From Hofstenia miamia (lineage: Eukaryota > Xenacoelomorpha > Acoela): 64,000 nucleotides of DNA. A program made the position numbers and the translations under genes. Below the pieces are notes generated by a model, which did not search any database, had not been told where the DNA came from, and was given only the letters and a program-made list of their open reading frames with translations. Positions 58,321-64,000 of the stretch are shown here, piece by piece; position 1 is the stretch's first letter, and the number at the start of each line of letters is the position of its first letter. The stretch is from contig SCFE01000006.1 in the NCBI GenBank assembly GCA_004352715.1, positions 2,119,217 through 2,183,216 on the forward strand. The letters run 5' to 3'.

Positions 58321-58569
58321 ATGAAGCCAAGTTTAAGCTCTGCTGCCCTTGCTTTATTTCTTTTTTAGGGAAAGGACAAAGATCAGTACACAAAATTTCT
58401 CGTTAAGTAATTTGCATGCTGGTTGAAACTCTTCGTAATCTGGCACTAGTGATTTTTCTTTATCTTTGAAATTGTGTAAGCTACGCCTTGAAAAGTCACA
58501 CAAAACAATAAAACCGTTTTACAATTCAACTACTCAATGATATCTAAACAAAGAAAGTTCTTGTTCAGC

Positions 58570-58660
58570 CAACTGCAGCCCCCTAACGTGCGGGGCAGTA
58601 AGCCCGGGCCTAGTGGGCCTAAAGCATAATTCGTCCCTCACTCCTATTGTTCAAAAAATC
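58570..58660. repeat. GC-rich patch, possible hAT terminal region
   Basis: A short GC-rich stretch with GCGGGGCAGTAAGCCCGGGC in AT-rich DNA just upstream of the minus-strand hAT remnant; such patches occur near hAT ends. No inverted partner found. Confidence 0.3.
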
Positions 58661-61600
58661 AGGAGGTCAAGAACCCATGGGATCAATAACTAACATTAAC
58701 AGGTAATTTTATGCAGGTACACAACCCACCACCGCAAAGTAAGAGATTTTAGGTAAATAATTGTTTCGCTTTTGCAAATACTTGTGAGTTTTAATATTAT
58801 ATTCATGAATTCAATACTTTAGCCGATTTCCAGTTGTCATTACGTTCAAATGTCATTGAATTAGTAAATTTGATACATATTTTGGATTTTTGTTGATTTT
58901 CCTTGTATGACATAGTTGTGGAGACATTGCACTTTTTATTTGTCCTAATGTTCCCTAGTTTGTTTGCTGATTTATTATTTTGCACATCAATAAATGCTTT
59001 GCGTTTGAATATATAATTCCATTCTTCACAGGCTCGTCTTCAAAATATCCTTGTAATGAGTGGACATATTTTATTGGTTTTTTATTAATGCTTTACATTT
59101 TCATTTAGTAACTTTTTCTCAATTTGTTTGCTGATTGGTTAACATGTTCTCACTTTTTAAAATATTAGACAAATCGTATAACTTTTTCTCCAATTCCACA
59201 TTTGCAATTATCCTTGCAATTATCCCTGCGGCTGATTTCCTAATTTGATATCCATTGGTTGAAGATTATCCTATTTAAAAATCACATAGTTCACACACTT
59301 TTACTAAAATTATTAGTTCAGTAAATAAATTCACATCAAAAGCTTTTAAATTCTAAATGAGTGCAAGATCTATTGTAAAGTGAGGGCTACTTTTCTGAAT
59401 TTTTCTATCAAGATGTTCCGATATTATTACAATTTCATTTAAAATTTGACAATAGCAATGTGAGAAAGCACCATAGTAAGATATCATTGTGTTCCGATCT
59501 ATGGATGTATATTAAATTTATTATAAATATTAAAGAAATTCAATTTGGTACTAAACTGTGTAAGGCATGTAGTTGATGTACTGTTAAAGGTCTAACTTTA
59601 AAAATATATTCTATTATTATATTTTTGTTTATTTAAGAAGAATGATAGGGATTAGCACCCCTACTAATGAGCTGATGTAAAAAATATCCTCATTTCTAGC
59701 TTTTAGTGATCAGAAAAAAGCAGTTAGTTATATATTCAACAATATAAAAGTTTGCTTTCTTTTGCTTTTAAAACACTGTTTTGTCGCCAAAAGCCTACTG
59801 CTTGCCTTCAATAGTAGTGCACTGGGGCCACCAATGTTTTGCTTGTGTGTCATCGTGAACCACCAATTAGCCATCAGTGTTTCTACGGTCTACCACCGGG
59901 CAATTCCCATCATTGTCCAAAAGTTTTCACCGATTTTGGAAATATTTCTGCAATTTGTTGAAAATTTGGAGAAATCGATTTCTTTTTTCAATGGTTGCAT
60001 TATGCAAAATTGTGTCTTTTTTACATTATGCAATTTATGCATACTTATATATTTAAACAATTTTACCAATTTTATTTAATTGGTTTTCCACAAAATTGAT
60101 GTATAATCTACACAATCTTCATTTTCACAGCCAAGTACATTCTTTTTGTCATTTTCATGTAAATTGAATAGTAGAGGCCCTCGTTGGTTCATTGAGGTAC
60201 ACCATTTTTTACAGTTAGATATTAAGTAATAAGTTTGTGCAAGTTAAAAATTGATTGTTTCGTATTTGGATGTGGAAATATTGTTTCTTATAGATTCTTG
60301 AGAAAACGTAATAATGTAATCATTGTTTTGTCAACCGCTATTATTGAAATAAATTGTGTATTCAAAAATTATTTACATAAAGTTAATTTAAAGCCTTTTT
60401 AGCACCGGAAAAGCATCAAATCATATATATTCTATAATTTCTACACAGAGATCATTTTTGAAAATGATAAACGAAATGTATACTTCATGATGCTAAATAA
60501 GAATCCTTTTAAAAAAAATCAAAAATTACCAAAACCTCAATAGTATATATGTATATATATATATTGTTTGTTTAGTATCGTGCAAATAGCCTTTCTGTTT
60601 GCGACATTTTGTTTTCCATGCCGGCATTGCAACCTTGCAGTAAATACGTTTGCAAATAGCAGCGATGTCAAGCTCTTAAAAAACCGAAGCGGGATGGAGG
60701 TTTTAAGAAATTATGGCATTACACGTGCAAACAATTCAACATTATCAATCACTAGGTGTTCTTTACTTAGATGGGTCAAATCACTAAAGTTTCTTTTCAA
60801 TCTGGCTAATTAAAATTTAGCCTGTTCTTAATAAATTTAATTGTTCAACTTACTACTAACAAATGTTAATAACTACGCATATCTTTGAAAGTTGCCATTT
60901 CTTGAAAGAACTAATCAAAGTTTAATAATATGTAAAATATGCAGTCAAAACCCAAACAGAAACACATTTTCTTTCGTAAGCAATTTTGTAAAAACGTGGA
61001 CTTTCAGAGTTGAATCGGTCACTAAAATTTTGCTTACAGCATTCCCCTTTTCAGGATTTTGAAACAATGTTCTAAATTAGGAAATTTAATATTTTCACAT
61101 TTGAAGCAAAAAAAATTTGTTATACTGAACCAAATGTTAGTTTATTAATAGTTTCGTCTCATATATATGTATTTACGAATTTAAGATTATAGTTTCGGCC
61201 TCGGTGTAATTTTTTGCATTGAAGTTTGGTACACTTAAGAACTTTCTAAGATAGTTTTCAAAGATGGACTGAAATTTGTATTGAACATGCTCGAAATTGA
61301 ATTCGAATGTACGTTCAAAAATTCGAATCTTGTTAAAGAGAAGCATGGTAAGTTTCTGGTGGAGAACCGAAATTTGTAAATCAAAATTGTTTAACTGTTA
61401 ACCTCTGGGTGGAAGTTGTAAATGACATGTCTCAATGGATTTCTTCTTTGTTCAAGTTTCACTGTTTTATTAACATTAACAATTAACAGATGTTTTTGGA
61501 ATAGAAAACATTTCATAAACTATATATTCAGATTCCAATTCGAATAAAATGTGAATTTGCAAGGCCCTAACTAGATTTAACTTTTAATTCCTAGGTGGTC

Positions 61601-63644
61601 GAGTTGCTTTGTCATTAAAGCGGTTTTTGACGCACAAAATTTACATTTGCTTGGCGACTGTATGAGAGAAATTTCCCAATATTTACAGTACAAAGGCTTT
61701 AGTGAAAGAGTGAAAATGCTAGACATTGATATGTAAAACGTTTGGGAAGCCGATCTTTTTTTGGAATTTATTTCAATCCAAGACTATTTTGCCCTGCTTT
61801 TTAATTTAGGGGCCTCCATTTTATTGGGAGTTTTGAGGAGATCCTTGCATTTTTATTTGTGTATAGCAAAATATATATATTGCCTTAAGTTTATTCTTAA
61901 TAATATAAATAGATTTTTACTCCACAGCTCATAAGTAATTTGGAATGACGTTTACATATGCTGTTTTAGAATCGGGTTTTAAAAAGTGAAATTCGTCTGA
62001 TCCGAATCCAAAGTTAGAAAAAGTAATCCGTAATAATTCGAAAGACATTAATTTCTTTAGAAAATTCAATTTTTGCTACGAAGCTTTAATGTATGACGAG
62101 TAAAGCTGGAAGCTGTGTCTATTACTACAACACTGTCACAAAAATTAGAGGAAAGTTGGATTTCTAAAGAATTAAAGGCTGAGTGAAATTTGCTTTTTTA
62201 AAATGTGTTTTATTAATGAATGCTTAGTTTCTATTTAGTTTACGGCTTTGCGGATTTCAAGTTTAAAATTAAGTATGCGGATTACATGTGAGGTCGTGGA
62301 TTCAAAAAGTTCCTTACTGTGAGCAGCAATTTGGTCGGATATCATGTGGATCAACTGCGAGTTGGGTCACAAAGTCTTTGACCCATTTGCAACTTTCATT
62401 CACATTTATCCACAAACAACCAGCTGTAAAGACAGTTTTAAGATATAATTCTCTTCAATATTGCATTTTCATTTTAAATTTGCACGCAATTTATGTGGAT
62501 TTATAGGGCAGAACCGTCTCCCACTCGGAAAATAAATTTTGCTCTCAATCTCATCTATAAAATTCCGCTCCGAATCAAACTTAAACAAGCCTGTGACGTT
62601 GATGCCTCAAACAGTCTGCCTTTTTAATCATTTCTCTTCCGCTTACAAATTTCTGTAAATTTATATTAGTTCCTTTTTTAAATTTTTTTTCGGAATTTAT
62701 TTCTCATGTATCAAAGCATCCTAAATATTTGTGTTGCCTTGTCATGGATAAATTTAAGCATTGAAAATTAAATTTAGAATACATTTTAATCCGCAAGATG
62801 GCGAATAATACATGTGATCATTCCTAAACAAGAGTTGGTGTAGAAATTCGAATTTACAAAATTAGAATATTATAGCAATTTAGCTTAAAAGGTTTTTTTC
62901 TGTTTTTTTCGTTGAGTAATAACTATTGGTTCCCTGCTAGTACTTCAATTGCTTTTTAATAATAAAATAATGTTTCAGTTTTGTAAATAATACAAGACCT
63001 CTGATGAAATATTTATATTTTTAAAAATATAATCTGAAAGAAATGTCCTTGCCAGATGAATTTCATTCTTAATCTCGTTAGCTGAATTTAAATTGGAGGT
63101 TCCTCAGTCATTTTAAATGCAGCTATAAACTTCAAATTTTACACAAATTTTTTCCTGAAGTTGATGCTACTCAACTTGTATAAATGCCATTACTATAAAT
63201 GTACAAAGAAAATGCAACTCGATTCATTCGGAACATTCCAAGCGTAAGTATTATGATGCTAGTATTTTTCATTTTTCAATAAACACTTACAATACAGTAT
63301 GTTAGGATTTCTCAAAGCCCTAATGAAGACTATTTAAATACTTCAAGATTTGGAATTTGCATGCCTTTAACTTTTTATGGTAGACTCTCGATTTGAAATC
63401 ATTTTCATACATGTCAATTAATAAATGCTTAGTTAAAAAATATGGGAATTTTTAAATCACATGCTGTCTTTTAACATTATTGTTAATACAAACTTTATCC
63501 CACTTACATATTTTAACCTCATAATAACTTTTTTCTAACTTTAATCCTTTCCAATGCATTACAACAATTGTTATCATTGTAGTATTTTTAAAATGATGAA
63601 TTAACGATGTAAATATCTAATCTAAATAATGCCATGTTGCTTCA

Positions 63645-63691
<47 letters not shown>

Positions 63692-64000
63692 ATTCTACAA
63701 TTAGTTTTTGGAAATGGAAATTCTTGTGGGCCCACATGACACTCTTTCATAACAGCAATGTTCGAGTTAGAATTAAAAATGTTTAAAGATATAACATTAG
63801 TGATGAGTAGAGATGTTTCCCATTTCGAAAACCTTAACAATTCGGTTTTGCTGAAATATTCTTGGTTGGGTTATTACTAAAGTCCGCAATTTTAGTTTTC
63901 CGGTTAATCACTCACCAAAATTGGTTAATAAGCAGGCTTACTTTCACATAAAATACTAATTTGCCAATCACTTCCCTCAACTTTGAAAGAATATAATACA
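58661..64000. other. AT-rich DNA, nothing recognised except simple repeats
   Basis: No convincing exon or transposon. A short TA/TG stretch near 60543-60564 and a longer (TA)n at about 63645-63684. Confidence 0.4.
63645..63684. repeat. (TA)n microsatellite
   Basis: About 20 TA units. Confidence 0.97.

Noticed and set aside
59762-60079. 105-codon plus-strand frame
   Set aside because: No recognisable motif, splice context or composition shift; likely chance.
63212-63243. ATG followed by a gtaagt donor, possible first exon of a gene to the right
   Set aside because: Only 32 bases, two open frames and nothing to join it to in the window.
1-64000. tRNA, rRNA or CRISPR arrays
   Set aside because: Scanned by eye for tRNA B-box motifs, rRNA-like GC-rich blocks and spaced direct repeats; none found. 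A tRNAscan or Rfam search would settle this.

Overview
This is an AT-rich draft scaffold from an animal genome. The evidence is large T-rich-acceptor introns, a TACC-family gene, many decayed DNA transposons and LINEs, runs of N and single n joins. I see no bacterial operon, phage, CRISPR array, rRNA or tRNA. The repeat mix (CR1/Jockey-type LINEs, hAT, Tc1, pogo, P and a Transib/RAG1-like remnant) would suit an invertebrate such as a hydrozoan, but the species is not fixed by anything I can see.

The main host gene is on the minus strand, from about 27848 down past the left edge. Nine exons joined with matching phases give 811 codons, and the 3' end lies outside the window. It is a transforming acidic coiled-coil (TACC) protein: a Ser/Pro-rich N-terminal half, a tandem DPF..KSKMSYSPPP array, a basic segment, the LLRQSLFTTFDPLV motif and the start of the C-terminal coiled coil. 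The repeat-bearing exon is assembled twice (20422-22232 and 22234-23858) around one n. The copies carry 13 and 10 repeat units, which looks like two alleles laid end to end.

TACC introns, read as antisense passengers on the plus strand: Ty3/gypsy pol (about 1010-2345), P/THAP9-like transposase (3190-4300), a LINE (4620-5680), a fold-back hAT (11169-12519), a hAT with a perfect 8-bp target duplication (13054-13883), a CGGBP1-type hAT (16100-16890) and a Tc1 element (17820-18390).

27.9-43 kb is intergenic and repeat-rich: a minus-strand LINE with an 18-bp target duplication, a Transib/RAG1-like transposase remnant, a decayed LINE, a LINE with an intact 374-codon reverse transcriptase frame, a hAT fragment and an orphan 370-bp block between n joins. 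Some exon-like open segments at 32.7 and 35.9-36.9 kb remain unassigned.

43.4-50.9 kb holds a second, small plus-strand gene inferred from five phase-consistent exons (124 codons) with AATAAA signals. I do not recognise its product. Its large introns hold a minus-strand LINE fragment and a pogo/Tigger-like element. That element's two ends (49768 and 53825) have been pulled apart by a misplaced, duplicated block. From 56 to 64 kb I see only a minus-strand hAT C-terminal remnant and low-complexity AT-rich DNA.
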